From an uncultured Clostridia bacterium (GTDB lineage: Bacteria; Bacillota; Clostridia; Oscillospirales; Ruminococcaceae), in the NCBI GenBank assembly GCA_937892655.1, contig CALBJC010000049.1, positions 1 through 32,322 on the forward strand: a DNA stretch of 32,322 bases, in the 5' to 3' direction. The stretch's first letter is position 1, and every line of letters starts with the position of its first letter. The position numbers were made by a program, and so were the translations under genes. The notes beneath the pieces were generated by a model, which saw nothing but the letters and a program-made list of their open reading frames with translations, was not told where the DNA came from and did no database searches. Positions 1 to 7,660 of this stretch are shown piece after piece.

Positions 1-82
1 CCTTCATTCAGATGCTTTAAAATTATAGATAGGCTTTGCAATCTCCGAAATTTCGCGCTATTGGCACAAGATCGCCAGCGAT

Positions 83-442
83 GTGATGGAGCAGCACGGA
101 CTGAAAGGACCGCACGCCGTTTATTTCACCACGCTGTATCAGCATCCCGAGGGAGTCACCGCGGTGAAGCTGGCCGAAATCTGCTCGCGCGACAAATCCG
201 ACGTTTCCCGCGCCGTTTCGCAGCTGGAGCAGCATGGGCTGATAAAATGCAAGAAGAGTGAGTACAAGGATATTGAACCGGGAGATATTGTCAGTGCCAG
301 ATTGTCCGATTTTGGGGCGGAGGTTATGATAAGGGACAAGTCCCTTTGCCACAGCAAGTATTCCGGATTGGCATTGGATAATACGACCTTGGAGGAAATC
401 ATGCTTTATTATGTAAATGCGGAAAAGAAGGAGTGGTCATAA
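83..442 (+). pseudogene. Chimeric ORF: MarR-like HTH front joined to ABC-transporter ATPase C-terminal tail
   Basis: The open frame runs from a stop at 26-28 to 442; GTG at 83 and ATG at 86 are the first possible starts. The first ~55 residues read like the winged-helix region of a MarR regulator (HGLKGPHAVYFTTL, then DKSDVSRAVSQLEQHGLI). From about position 247 the protein changes to a stretch typical of the C-terminus of ABC-2-type ATPases, ending TTLEEIMLYYV. MarR-like coding also continues upstream of 83, back to the stop, so the front lacks its natural start. Base composition changes at the same place: about 40-245 is clearly GC-rich, the rest AT-rich. The tail fits the two ABC-2 permease genes that follow directly. 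I infer a truncated ATPase gene joined to a foreign MarR fragment by rearrangement or by an assembly error near a contig end. A functional fusion is unlikely. Confidence 0.6.
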
Positions 443-1185
443 TGGAGAACAGATCCCAAAAAGCTCCGTTTTTACCGCTTATCTGGAGAGAGCTGCAGCT
501 TTGCTCAAAAAAGCTGTATATAAATATGGCTTTTACTGCGGTTTTATCCATTATCGGTATACTTTTTCCGCTCAGCTTCAAGTATGGAAATCTGAAGCTT
601 ATATTTGTAGAAATATCATCCGCTTCGCTGTGGCAGTATATGCATTACGGTATCATCGCATATATAGGCTATATGTTCAGCGCCTTTTCATTTGTTGCAA
701 GCGAAAGTGTTATTGAGGATACAAAAAAGAAATGGGTGCTCTTTTTAAAGTCAACCCCCGTAACTCCTTGTAAGCTCGCTATGGCAAAGTATGTTTTTAA
801 ATTTGTAATGATCGCTTTTCAGCTATTGTTATCGTTTGCTTATGCTGCTATCATCTGCTCTTTGTGTGATAAAAGCTTTGATATAAAGGTAGTGGCGATA
901 ATACTGATTTTAGCGGCATTTACGCTCATATTCTCAACGATTATGGAGCTTTTTGCTCACCTTACAGCTTCTACCGATAAAGCAGGATTGTGTACTATGG
1001 GCGTTATGCTTGCTATCGCTTTTGCATTGATGCCTTTTTTTGAAGGCAGGTCATTTGGTGAGATTATAAAATCGCTTACAAAAAGCTGTGATATATTTGT
1101 GGCAGTAGCGCCTGCTGTGATGCTTTGCGTATTCGCTATCGGCTTTATCTGCACGATATTTCTCTACAGGAGGTATGAAAAATGA
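442..1185 (+). CDS. ABC-2 type transporter permease
   Basis: A 247-residue, very hydrophobic protein with about six membrane segments and a short basic cytoplasmic N-terminus, as in ABC-2 family permeases that pair with a separate ATPase to export lipids, peptides or drugs. I chose ATG 442 over the in-frame GTG at 433 because AAGGAG lies 9-10 bases upstream of it, and because it overlaps the previous stop by one base (taATG), which indicates translational coupling to the ATPase tail. The next permease gene overlaps its end by 4 bases (ATGA). The substrate cannot be read from the sequence, and if the upstream ATPase is really truncated the transporter may not work. Confidence 0.75.
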   Translation: MENRSQKAPFLPLIWRELQLCSKKLYINMAFTAVLSIIGILFPLSFKYGNLKLIFVEISSASLWQYMHYGIIAYIGYMFSAFSFVASESVIEDTKKKWVLFLKSTPVTPCKLAMAKYVFKFVMIAFQLLLSFAYAAIICSLCDKSFDIKVVAIILILAAFTLIFSTIMELFAHLTASTDKAGLCTMGVMLAIAFALMPFFEGRSFGEIIKSLTKSCDIFVAVAPAVMLCVFAIGFICTIFLYRRYEK

Positions 1186-1892
1186 TAAAAGGCTTTCTGT
1201 ATAAGGATTTAGTTATATTCAGATGGGATATTGTGGCTATTGTTGTGACCTTTTTGTTCTGCGTTTTTATTTCAATAGTCGGTGTCGTAACAGGGGTGGA
1301 AAATGAAGCGTTCGCGATGCTTACAATAGCCTTAGGGCTTATGCTTATGATGATTACAAAGATGATTTTTCCCGACATCATAAAGCATGATGAGCGCCAT
1401 ACCATTCATAATTTTTCACTATCAGCGCCATGCTCAAAAAGAGGATATGTTTTATCAAAATACATAGTTTTGTTTTTGGTATATACTCTTGCCTTAGCGC
1501 TCATAATCGCCACAAGTCTTCTGATTTCGTATATATCAGGCTCCTTTACAGCGGATTTCATAAAACCGCTTATTGCAATTTTTGCGTGGTATCTGGCAAT
1601 TACAGCGATACAGCTGCCGCTGATATTCTTGTTTTCATCAAAGTATTATTCAGCACTGCTCGGTTTATCGTTTGCAATAATCTTCCTTGCGGTATTTGTA
1701 TATGCACTGTTTGGTGACATCTCATATTTTTTAGAAGAAGATTTTATGGGAAGACTGATGAAGTTTTTACAAAGCGATGTAATGAGCTATATCTCATATA
1801 TCGCCCTCGCAGTTGCAATAGTTATGTATGTAATATCCTATTTTATCTCACTCCCTGCGTTTTCAAAGGGCGTTGAGAATTTTGAAGAATAA
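1182..1892 (+). CDS. ABC-2 type transporter permease (second subunit)
   Basis: A 236-residue membrane protein with about six hydrophobic segments; it starts MIKGFLYKDLVIFRWD, the common opening of ABC-2 permeases in which a short amphipathic 'KDL' helix precedes the first membrane span. The start overlaps the preceding permease stop in ATGA, and AGGAGG lies just upstream, so the two subunits are probably translated together and form a heterodimeric channel. The gene ends the operon: a gene-free stretch with terminator-like hairpins follows. Substrate unknown. Confidence 0.75.
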   Translation: MIKGFLYKDLVIFRWDIVAIVVTFLFCVFISIVGVVTGVENEAFAMLTIALGLMLMMITKMIFPDIIKHDERHTIHNFSLSAPCSKRGYVLSKYIVLFLVYTLALALIIATSLLISYISGSFTADFIKPLIAIFAWYLAITAIQLPLIFLFSSKYYSALLGLSFAIIFLAVFVYALFGDISYFLEEDFMGRLMKFLQSDVMSYISYIALAVAIVMYVISYFISLPAFSKGVENFEE

Positions 1893-1942
1893 AAAGCTTT
1901 GTAGGTCAAAGATTAGTGTTTCTATAAAGTTTATATGTATTA

Positions 1943-2025
1943 TCGAGGGGAATCTTTCTGGAGAAAGGTTCCCCTCGAGCTCCCCTTCAAAGACTCTTAA
2001 TCTCAAATTTTGCCCGATAGGGATA
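1943..2025 (+). repeat. Hairpin-bearing intergenic repeat, copy A
   Basis: A long near-perfect hairpin (arms 1943-1959 and 1962-1978, cores CGAGGGGAA and TTCCCCTCG) is followed by ~45 bases ending in GCCCGATAGGGATA at 2025. The whole unit recurs, diverged, in reverse orientation at 2092-2170, with 20 of 22 bases identical at the inner end. The remainder of 1893-2225 contains only this pair and the terminator between them; I see no gene. Confidence 0.6.
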
Positions 2026-2029
2026 AATC

Positions 2030-2066
2030 AAAAAAGCTAGGCAACATCATGTTACCTAGCTTTTTT
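2030..2066. terminator. Bidirectional intrinsic terminator between convergent genes
   Basis: Inverted repeat AAAAAAGCTAGGCAAC / GTTACCTAGCTTTTTT with a short loop and one mismatch. An A-run on one side and a T-run on the other give a U-tract in both directions. It lies between the plus-strand permease operon (ending 1892) and the minus-strand ttcA-like gene (ending 2226), as expected for a shared terminator. Confidence 0.8.
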
Positions 2067-2091
2067 AGTATCTTATGACCTTTTAGTTTTG

Positions 2092-2170
2092 TATCCCTAT
2101 CAGGCAAAATTTAAACTGAAAGTTTTCGGAAAGGAGTTTGAGGAAAACCATTTTTCAAAAGGGTTTTCTT
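2092..2170 (-). repeat. Hairpin-bearing intergenic repeat, copy B (inverted)
   Basis: Reverse-oriented, diverged copy of the unit at 1943-2025. It begins TATCCCTATCAGGC at 2092 and ends in its own hairpin (GAGGAAAACC at 2140-2149 pairing with GGGTTTTCTTC at 2161-2171). The hairpin is kept although its bases differ from copy A, which suggests that the structure, not the exact sequence, is maintained. Confidence 0.55.
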
Positions 2171-2225
2171 CAATAGTGCACACAAAAGCTTTTATAGCAT
2201 CACCATTACTGACCTACAAGGCTTT

Positions 2226-2939
2226 TTATTTCCAACCGTCAACGCCGCTTCTTCTGAGTGCGCCGAATATTCTGTCTGTAAAGCCCTTGTCCTCTTTTTC
2301 ACGGAGTCTGAACCATTCCTTCATTTCCTCACGCTTTGTGTGGCCGTCAACAGGGCATTTTGATTTTACAACCGCAAGCTCGTTTCGTGAAGCGGCCTTG
2401 CGTATATCCTTTTCGGGTGCAAAAACAAGAGGGCGTATAAGGGTTATATCCTTTCTTGAAAGGTAGCTTTTTGGTGAAAAACAGCCAACTCTGCCCTCTA
2501 GGAATAAATTCATCATAAACGTTTCAACAGCGTCATTCATATGATGTCCGAGTGCTACCTTGTTACAGCCTGCTTCCACAGCACAGTCGTGCAATGCACC
2601 CCTTCGCATACGAGCGCATAATGAACAAGGATGATCCTCTTTTCTTACATCAAAAACTATCTCGCCTATCTGGGTTCTCTTTAAAATATATTCGATCCCC
2701 ATATCGTCGCAAAGCTTCTGTACAGCGTCATAATCGCCCCATACTCCGTCAAAGCCCGGGTCAAGGGTGATTGCAACTATATCATAATCAATACCGATAA
2801 ATCTCTTTAAAAGTATAAGCCCCTGAAGCAGTACCAGGCTGTCCTTACCGCCTGAAACGCCAACGGCTACCTTGTCGCCATCTTCAAGCATCTCAAACTC
2901 TGTGATAGCCTTTCTCATATATCCTAAAATCTTCTGCAT
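2226..2939 (-). CDS. ttcA: TtcA-family tRNA 2-thiolation protein (PP-loop ATPase)
   Basis: A 237-residue PP-loop protein: SGGKDS at residues 29-34 binds and activates ATP. C105 and C108 in PCSLCARMRRG plus C195 in SKCPVDGH correspond to the three cysteines that hold the 4Fe-4S cluster in TtcA, and GHHMND at 131-136 matches the family's GHH-D motif. TtcA adenylates cytidine 32 of certain tRNAs and replaces its oxygen by sulphur. The length is shorter than E. coli TtcA but normal for the compact Gram-positive relatives. Start ATG at 2939 has an AAAGAGG ribosome site. It is a single gene transcribed away from tepA. A related 2-thiolation protein with a different tRNA target cannot be excluded. 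Confidence 0.8.
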   Translation of the reverse strand: MQKILGYMRKAITEFEMLEDGDKVAVGVSGGKDSLVLLQGLILLKRFIGIDYDIVAITLDPGFDGVWGDYDAVQKLCDDMGIEYILKRTQIGEIVFDVRKEDHPCSLCARMRRGALHDCAVEAGCNKVALGHHMNDAVETFMMNLFLEGRVGCFSPKSYLSRKDITLIRPLVFAPEKDIRKAASRNELAVVKSKCPVDGHTKREEMKEWFRLREKEDKGFTDRIFGALRRSGVDGWK

Positions 2940-2973
2940 TATTTTAAAACCTCTTTGAAATTTTCTTACATAA

Positions 2974-3002
2974 ATTATACTAAAATCTTACTGCAAATGC
3001 AA
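2974..3002 (-). promoter_or_regulatory. Sigma-A type promoter for the ttcA-like gene
   Basis: Reading the minus strand: TTGCAT (-35, 2997-3002), 17-base spacer, TATAAT (-10, 2974-2979), about 35 bases before the ATG at 2939. Confidence 0.65.
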
Positions 3003-3092
3003 GTGATAATTGCAATCTTGCAAAATTCGACCGTTTTTTCAGAAAATGGCTCAAAAAATGAATGAAAATTAACAGTATTTTCCATTTTACTA

Positions 3093-3120
3093 TTGACTAA
3101 AATTCTATAAATGTTATAAT
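3093..3120 (+). promoter_or_regulatory. Sigma-A type promoter for the tepA operon
   Basis: TTGACT (3093-3098), 16-base spacer, TATAAT (3115-3120). Transcription would start near 3127, giving an untranslated leader of about 78 bases before tepA. It is divergent from the ttcA promoter about 90 bases away. Confidence 0.75.
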
Positions 3121-3160
3121 ATAAAGGAGTATGTTTTTATATTTTAATTAGTATATTTTA

Positions 3161-3202
3161 TCCTTTCTGACATAGGCTAAAAGTAAAGAAAATCAGAAAG
3201 GA
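3161..3202 (+). promoter_or_regulatory. Leader hairpin masking the tepA ribosome binding site
   Basis: A perfect 10-base inverted repeat: TCCTTTCTGA (3161-3170) and TCAGAAAGGA (3193-3202), loop of 22 bases. The right arm contains the Shine-Dalgarno (GAAAGGA) of tepA, whose ATG is at 3205. If the hairpin forms in the mRNA it would hide the ribosome site. The signal that would open it is not visible. Confidence 0.5.
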
Positions 3203-3204
3203 AA

Positions 3205-3930
3205 ATGAAAATGAAGGATAAAAGCATCAAAAACAATACCGATAACGAGAATGAGGATAATGCTCTTTCAGACGAGCAGGAGCAGATTTTAGAGTTTGGC
3301 TCTGTAACGCCTGTGAATGCAAAGCATAACATTCATTGTCTTTCAATTATCGGTCAGGTTGAGGGGCATTATATTCTGCCGCCTCAGAACAAAACAACCA
3401 AATATGAGCATATTATTCCATCGCTTGTAGCCATAGAGCAGGACAGAAATATAAAGGGGCTTGTGATAATACTCAATACCGTCGGCGGTGATGTTGAGGC
3501 AGGGCTTGCAATAGCAGAGCTAATAGCGAGTATGAAAACCCCGACAGTTTCAATCGTCGTGGGCGGCGGTCACTCGATAGGTGTACCCCTTGCTGTGAGC
3601 GCCAAAAAGTCATTTATCGTTCCAAGCGCTACTATGACCATACATCCCGTGAGAATGAACGGTCTTGTTTTGGGCGTTCCGCAGACGCTCAGCTACTTTG
3701 ACAAAATGCAGGAGCGCATAGTTCGCTTTGTATCTGACAACTCTGGTATCAAGCCTGAGCGCTTTCGTGAGCTTATGATGCAAACGGGTGAGCTTGTTAT
3801 GGATGTAGGCACGGTGCTTGACGGTGAGCAGGCTGTAAAAGAAGGGCTTATCGACAATCTCGGCGGGCTTAGCGACGCAGTGAAGGCGCTGTATGACGCT
3901 ATAGAATCAGGCGAGTATGAAAAGGAGTAA
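3205..3930 (+). CDS. tepA: ClpP-like serine protease, TepA family
   Basis: A 241-residue ClpP/crotonase-fold protein. After an acidic, low-complexity N-terminus (~1-30) the ClpP-like core has the oxyanion glycines NTVGGDVEAG (91-100), a candidate nucleophile S124 in GGHSIG and H147 in TIHPV. TepA (YmfB of Bacillus) is a cytoplasmic ClpP-like protease originally linked to protein secretion. The order tepA-ylzJ-...-ftsK/spoIIIE is the same as in Bacillus, which supports the assignment over true ClpP. Start ATG 3205 has GAAAGGA close upstream, inside a predicted hairpin; a second in-frame ATG lies two codons later. First gene of a probable operon. Confidence 0.8.
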   Translation: MKMKDKSIKNNTDNENEDNALSDEQEQILEFGSVTPVNAKHNIHCLSIIGQVEGHYILPPQNKTTKYEHIIPSLVAIEQDRNIKGLVIILNTVGGDVEAGLAIAELIASMKTPTVSIVVGGGHSIGVPLAVSAKKSFIVPSATMTIHPVRMNGLVLGVPQTLSYFDKMQERIVRFVSDNSGIKPERFRELMMQTGELVMDVGTVLDGEQAVKEGLIDNLGGLSDAVKALYDAIESGEYEKE

Positions 3931-3933
3931 TAA

Positions 3934-4128
3934 ATGCTTTATACTGTTTTGAATATGTATGACGTTTTAAAATCAGATGAGATGGATAAAATGTCAGTTG
4001 AATATAAAAGGCAGGATGGTCGTATAATTGAGTATGCAGTTTTTGGCGATAAAAGGGTAGTAAACCGCCTTTACTCTACAAACCCCTACGACTATCTCAA
4101 TATTGATAATATTTTTAAAAACAGGTGA
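3934..4128 (+). CDS. ylzJ: YlzJ-like small protein
   Basis: A 64-residue protein beginning MLYTVLNMYDVL and with a conserved-looking NPYDYLN near the end. Its size, its opening and its place directly after tepA (3-base gap) match the YlzJ-like family, whose function is unknown. AAAAGGAG at the end of tepA provides the ribosome site. It precedes uppP by 4 bases, so it is co-transcribed. Confidence 0.7.
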   Translation: MLYTVLNMYDVLKSDEMDKMSVEYKRQDGRIIEYAVFGDKRVVNRLYSTNPYDYLNIDNIFKNR

Positions 4129-4132
4129 TTTT

Positions 4133-5005
4133 ATGTCAATTTTAGAAGCAGTTATTCAGGCTGTAATTCAGGGCCTGACAGAGTTTTTACCCGTTTCAAG
4201 CTCGGGTCATTTATCATTATTTCAGCATTTTACCGGCAACAGCGGCGAGGGTGCGCTGCTGTTTTCTGCCGTTTTGCATTTAGGAACGCTCGTTGCGGTA
4301 TTTGTAGCCTTCTGGGATACTATATGGGCGCTTATCAAGGAATTTTTTGTAATGTTGCGTGATATTTTCACAGGCAAATTCAAGTGGAGTACAATGAACG
4401 GTGAGCGCAGAATGATAATAATGCTTGTCATCTCGCTTTTGATGCTCATTCCGTTTTACATATTCAAGGATTTCTTTACATCCGTTTCAGAGGATGAAAC
4501 AATCTTTATCGAGGGTCTTTGCTTCTTGTATACAGCAGTAATTTTAACTATCGCTGACAAGTGTGCAAACGGCACTAAAAACCCCGGTGACATCACAACA
4601 AAGGATGCTGTAACAGTAGGTATCTTCCAGGGAATTGCGCTTTTACCTGGTGTTTCACGTTCAGGCTCTACGATTGCAAGCTCTCTGATGTGTAAGTTTT
4701 CAAGAGAAACAGCTGTAAGATACTCATTCATCTTAGGTATCCCTGCTATTATGGGCGGATGTCTTTTAGAGATAAAGGATGCTGTAAAAACAGATATGTC
4801 AATCGACATTTTACCCTTTGTAATAGGCTTTATCGTAGCCGCAGTAGTTGGCATCTGCGCTATCAAGATGGTGCAGTGGCTTTTGAAAACAAACAAGTTC
4901 AAGATTTTTGCTATCTATACAGCAATCCTCGGTGTTGCGGTTATAACAATTGCGATCTTTGAAAAAACAGTAGATATGAATTTAATAGAATTCTTAAAAG
5001 CATAA
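4133..5005 (+). CDS. uppP: Undecaprenyl-diphosphatase UppP (BacA)
   Basis: A 290-residue integral membrane protein that dephosphorylates undecaprenyl pyrophosphate so the lipid carrier can be reused for peptidoglycan synthesis; loss or overproduction alters bacitracin sensitivity. The first signature is QGLTEFLPVSSSGHL, with E17, the serine cluster 22-24 and H26; the second is GVSRSGSTI with R176. About eight membrane segments are visible and the length is typical. I chose ATG 4133 because AGGTG precedes it; an in-frame TTG at 4103 would lie inside ylzJ. In Bacillus ylzJ is followed directly by spoIIIE, so uppP is inserted here. Confidence 0.93.
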   Translation: MSILEAVIQAVIQGLTEFLPVSSSGHLSLFQHFTGNSGEGALLFSAVLHLGTLVAVFVAFWDTIWALIKEFFVMLRDIFTGKFKWSTMNGERRMIIMLVISLLMLIPFYIFKDFFTSVSEDETIFIEGLCFLYTAVILTIADKCANGTKNPGDITTKDAVTVGIFQGIALLPGVSRSGSTIASSLMCKFSRETAVRYSFILGIPAIMGGCLLEIKDAVKTDMSIDILPFVIGFIVAAVVGICAIKMVQWLLKTNKFKIFAIYTAILGVAVITIAIFEKTVDMNLIEFLKA

Positions 5006-5021
5006 AAGGACGGTCAGTTAA

Positions 5022-7649
5022 ATGGCACAAAATAAAAAGACATCAAAATCAAAAGCCTCTCAGAAGGCAGCCGCTCAGGCGGCAGCTGCAAAGCAGGCGC
5101 AGAACAGATATATCTGGAGTATCGTTTTATTCTCTTTAGGTATCTTTACCCTGATGCTTACATTTGTAAAGGGCAGTGCATTCTGGAGAACTCTCCATTT
5201 TGTTTTAAAGGGAATGTTCGGTATATCCTGCTATCTTGTAGCGCCTATAATTATCTATGTAGCGGTTATGCTTGCCCGTGATAAGTCAAAGAGCGCTGTT
5301 ATAACAAAGCTTTTGCAGGGGCTTGTGCTTGTGCTCCTTCTAAGCGGTGTTGTTCAGGTGCTGTTTGTAGGCGAGGTTGCGGGCGATGGCTTTAAAGAAG
5401 CGATAAAGGGCTTGTATACCCAGGGTAAGCTCACAAAGGGCGGCGGTGTATTTGCCGCATTTTTAGGCTGGCCTTTACTTGCGGCATTCGGCAGAGTGGG
5501 CGCTAGCATTATCCTCATACTTTTAGTGTTTACCTTCATAATGCTTTTGACAAACCTAACCCTTATGGGCCTTTTTGATTACATATCAAGACCATTCAAA
5601 TCAGGCTACGAGGCTGTCAGAGAAAATCAGCAGGAGCGTGCTCAGCAAAGAGCCGCACTTGAAAAAATAGAACAAGAGCGTGCTGAAAAGAACAGAAAAG
5701 AAGCTAAGGTTGACCTGATGCCTTATCTTGAAAAGGGCAAGAATAAAAAAGAAAAACCACAGCCTGAAGAAAAGCCGCAGGCAAACGATTCATTTATCCC
5801 TATTCTTTCAAAGCTGAAGGATGAGGATAAAAAGCCTTCAAAGCCGGCTGAAAAAACACCATACGATTATCTTGTTATGGCAAACGAGAAAAAAGCCGCA
5901 GAGGCTCACGATACAGTAAACGACGGCGATATTCCTACAGAATTTATGGAAACGGCTACAGTAAATCCTGATACGGTTTTAACCTTTACAAAAGAAGAGC
6001 CAAAGCCAGCTCCTGCCCCAAAGCTGCAAAAGCCTGCGTCAAAGGCTGAGGAACCAAAGAAGGTTTCAACAGAGCCTATCGTTGCAGAGAGCGTTAAAAA
6101 TCCTATCTATGTTGAAAAGGATGGTCAGACAACCTTATTTGAAAAGGCAACAGCAAAGCGTGAGGATGGCTATAACTACCCATCACCTGAGCTTTTGAAT
6201 AAGCCAAAGGAGCGCACAGGCTCTCAGAACAGTCAGCTTGAGCAGTCACAGAACGGTGAAACCCTTGTAAACACTCTTGCAAGCTTTGGTATTCAGACAA
6301 GAATCATAAACATTCAGCGCGGCCCTACTGTTACAAGATATGAATTACAGCCGGCAGCGGGTGTCAGCGTAAAGAGAATTACATCTTTAGAGAGCGATAT
6401 AAAGCTTGCTCTTGCCGCAGAGAGCCTTCGTATCGAAGCGCCTATTCCGGGTAAGGCGGCTGTTGGTATAGAGGTTTCAAACAAGTCGGTTGATACAATC
6501 GTTTTGCGTGAGATCTTAGAAAACGAAAAGTTTAAAAACGCAAAGAGTAAAACTACCTTTGCAATCGGTAAGGATATCACGGGTGAAGTCCAGCTTGGCG
6601 ATGTAGCTAAAATGCCTCACGTTTTAGTTGCGGGTGCTACGGGCTCAGGTAAGTCAGTTTGTATAAACTCGCTTATCATGTCTATTCTCTTTAAGGCAAC
6701 TCCTGATGAGGTAAAGCTCATTATGATCGACCCTAAGATGGTAGAACTTGTTGTATATAACGGTATCCCTCATCTTTTGATTCCTGTTGTTACTGATGCC
6801 AGAAAGGCGGCAGGTGCGCTTGGCTGGGCAGTAACAGAAATGCAGAAGCGCTATAAGCTTTTTGCAGATAACTCAGTCAGAAACATTGAGGGCTATAATG
6901 CCCTTTGCGAGCAGAACGAACAGCTCAACAAGCTCCCTTCAATCGTTATCATCATTGATGAGCTTGCTGACCTTATGATGGTAGCGGCTAAAGAGGTTGA
7001 AGATTCGATATGCCGCCTGACTCAGCTTGCCCGTGCTGCAGGTATGCATCTTGTAATTGCAACTCAGCGTCCGTCTGTAAATGTAATTACAGGTGTTATC
7101 AAGGCAAATATTCCGTCAAGAATTGCGCTTGCAGTATCATCTCAGGTTGACTCAAGAACAATTTTAGACTCAGCGGGTGCTGAACATCTTCTTGGTAAGG
7201 GCGATATGCTCTATCTTCCTTACGGCGCTCCGAAAACAACCCGTATTCAGGGCTGTTTTGTTGCCGATAACGAGGTTGAAAATGTAGTAAACTTCCTCAA
7301 AAATACAGCCGAGGTTGTATACGATGAAGAGGTCTTAGAAGAAATTGAAAGAAATATTCCTGCTCAGAAGGGCGAAAAGGCTGATAACTCATCAGGCGAC
7401 GCGCTCTCTGGCGGTGATGAGATGCTCGAGCCTGCAATTGAGCTTATAGTTGATACTGGTAAGGCTTCAACATCATTTTTACAGACAAGATTAAAGCTTG
7501 GCTATGCAAGAGCTGCGCGTATTATGGACGAGCTTGAGCAGATGGGTATCATAGGCGAGCCTGAAGGCGCAAAGCCAAGAAAGGTACTGCTCACAAAGCA
7601 GGAATGGCTTGAGCGCAAGGCTATGCAGGATAACAGCAATAACGAATAA
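5022..7649 (+). CDS. ftsK: DNA translocase FtsK/SpoIIIE
   Basis: An 875-residue protein with a basic Ala/Lys-rich N-terminus, about four membrane helices (~25-190), a long charged Pro/Glu/Lys linker (~195-400), and a RecA-like motor with Walker A GATGSGKS (538-545) and Walker B IIIIDELADLM. At the C-terminus is a winged-helix gamma domain (~790-865, SFLQTRLKLGYARAARIMDE begins it) that reads orienting DNA sequences. It pumps chromosomal DNA through the division or sporulation septum. AAGGACGG lies 12 bases before the ATG. Whether it acts mainly in division (FtsK) or sporulation (SpoIIIE) cannot be told from sequence alone; its tepA-ylzJ context is that of spoIIIE. Confidence 0.93.
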   Translation: MAQNKKTSKSKASQKAAAQAAAAKQAQNRYIWSIVLFSLGIFTLMLTFVKGSAFWRTLHFVLKGMFGISCYLVAPIIIYVAVMLARDKSKSAVITKLLQGLVLVLLLSGVVQVLFVGEVAGDGFKEAIKGLYTQGKLTKGGGVFAAFLGWPLLAAFGRVGASIILILLVFTFIMLLTNLTLMGLFDYISRPFKSGYEAVRENQQERAQQRAALEKIEQERAEKNRKEAKVDLMPYLEKGKNKKEKPQPEEKPQANDSFIPILSKLKDEDKKPSKPAEKTPYDYLVMANEKKAAEAHDTVNDGDIPTEFMETATVNPDTVLTFTKEEPKPAPAPKLQKPASKAEEPKKVSTEPIVAESVKNPIYVEKDGQTTLFEKATAKREDGYNYPSPELLNKPKERTGSQNSQLEQSQNGETLVNTLASFGIQTRIINIQRGPTVTRYELQPAAGVSVKRITSLESDIKLALAAESLRIEAPIPGKAAVGIEVSNKSVDTIVLREILENEKFKNAKSKTTFAIGKDITGEVQLGDVAKMPHVLVAGATGSGKSVCINSLIMSILFKATPDEVKLIMIDPKMVELVVYNGIPHLLIPVVTDARKAAGALGWAVTEMQKRYKLFADNSVRNIEGYNALCEQNEQLNKLPSIVIIIDELADLMMVAAKEVEDSICRLTQLARAAGMHLVIATQRPSVNVITGVIKANIPSRIALAVSSQVDSRTILDSAGAEHLLGKGDMLYLPYGAPKTTRIQGCFVADNEVENVVNFLKNTAEVVYDEEVLEEIERNIPAQKGEKADNSSGDALSGGDEMLEPAIELIVDTGKASTSFLQTRLKLGYARAARIMDELEQMGIIGEPEGAKPRKVLLTKQEWLERKAMQDNSNNE

Positions 7650-7660
7650 GGATAATTTTT

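Noticed and set aside
2089..2466. Plus-strand open frame of 125 codons opposite the ttcA-like gene
   Set aside because: It lies mostly antisense to a well-supported gene, begins in a repeat element and has no ribosome site.
3131..3151. Mini-ORF (ATG, five codons, TAG) after AAAGGAGT in the tepA leader
   Set aside because: The ribosome site would be only about one base from the ATG, too close for normal initiation, and the peptide has no regulatory codon pattern.
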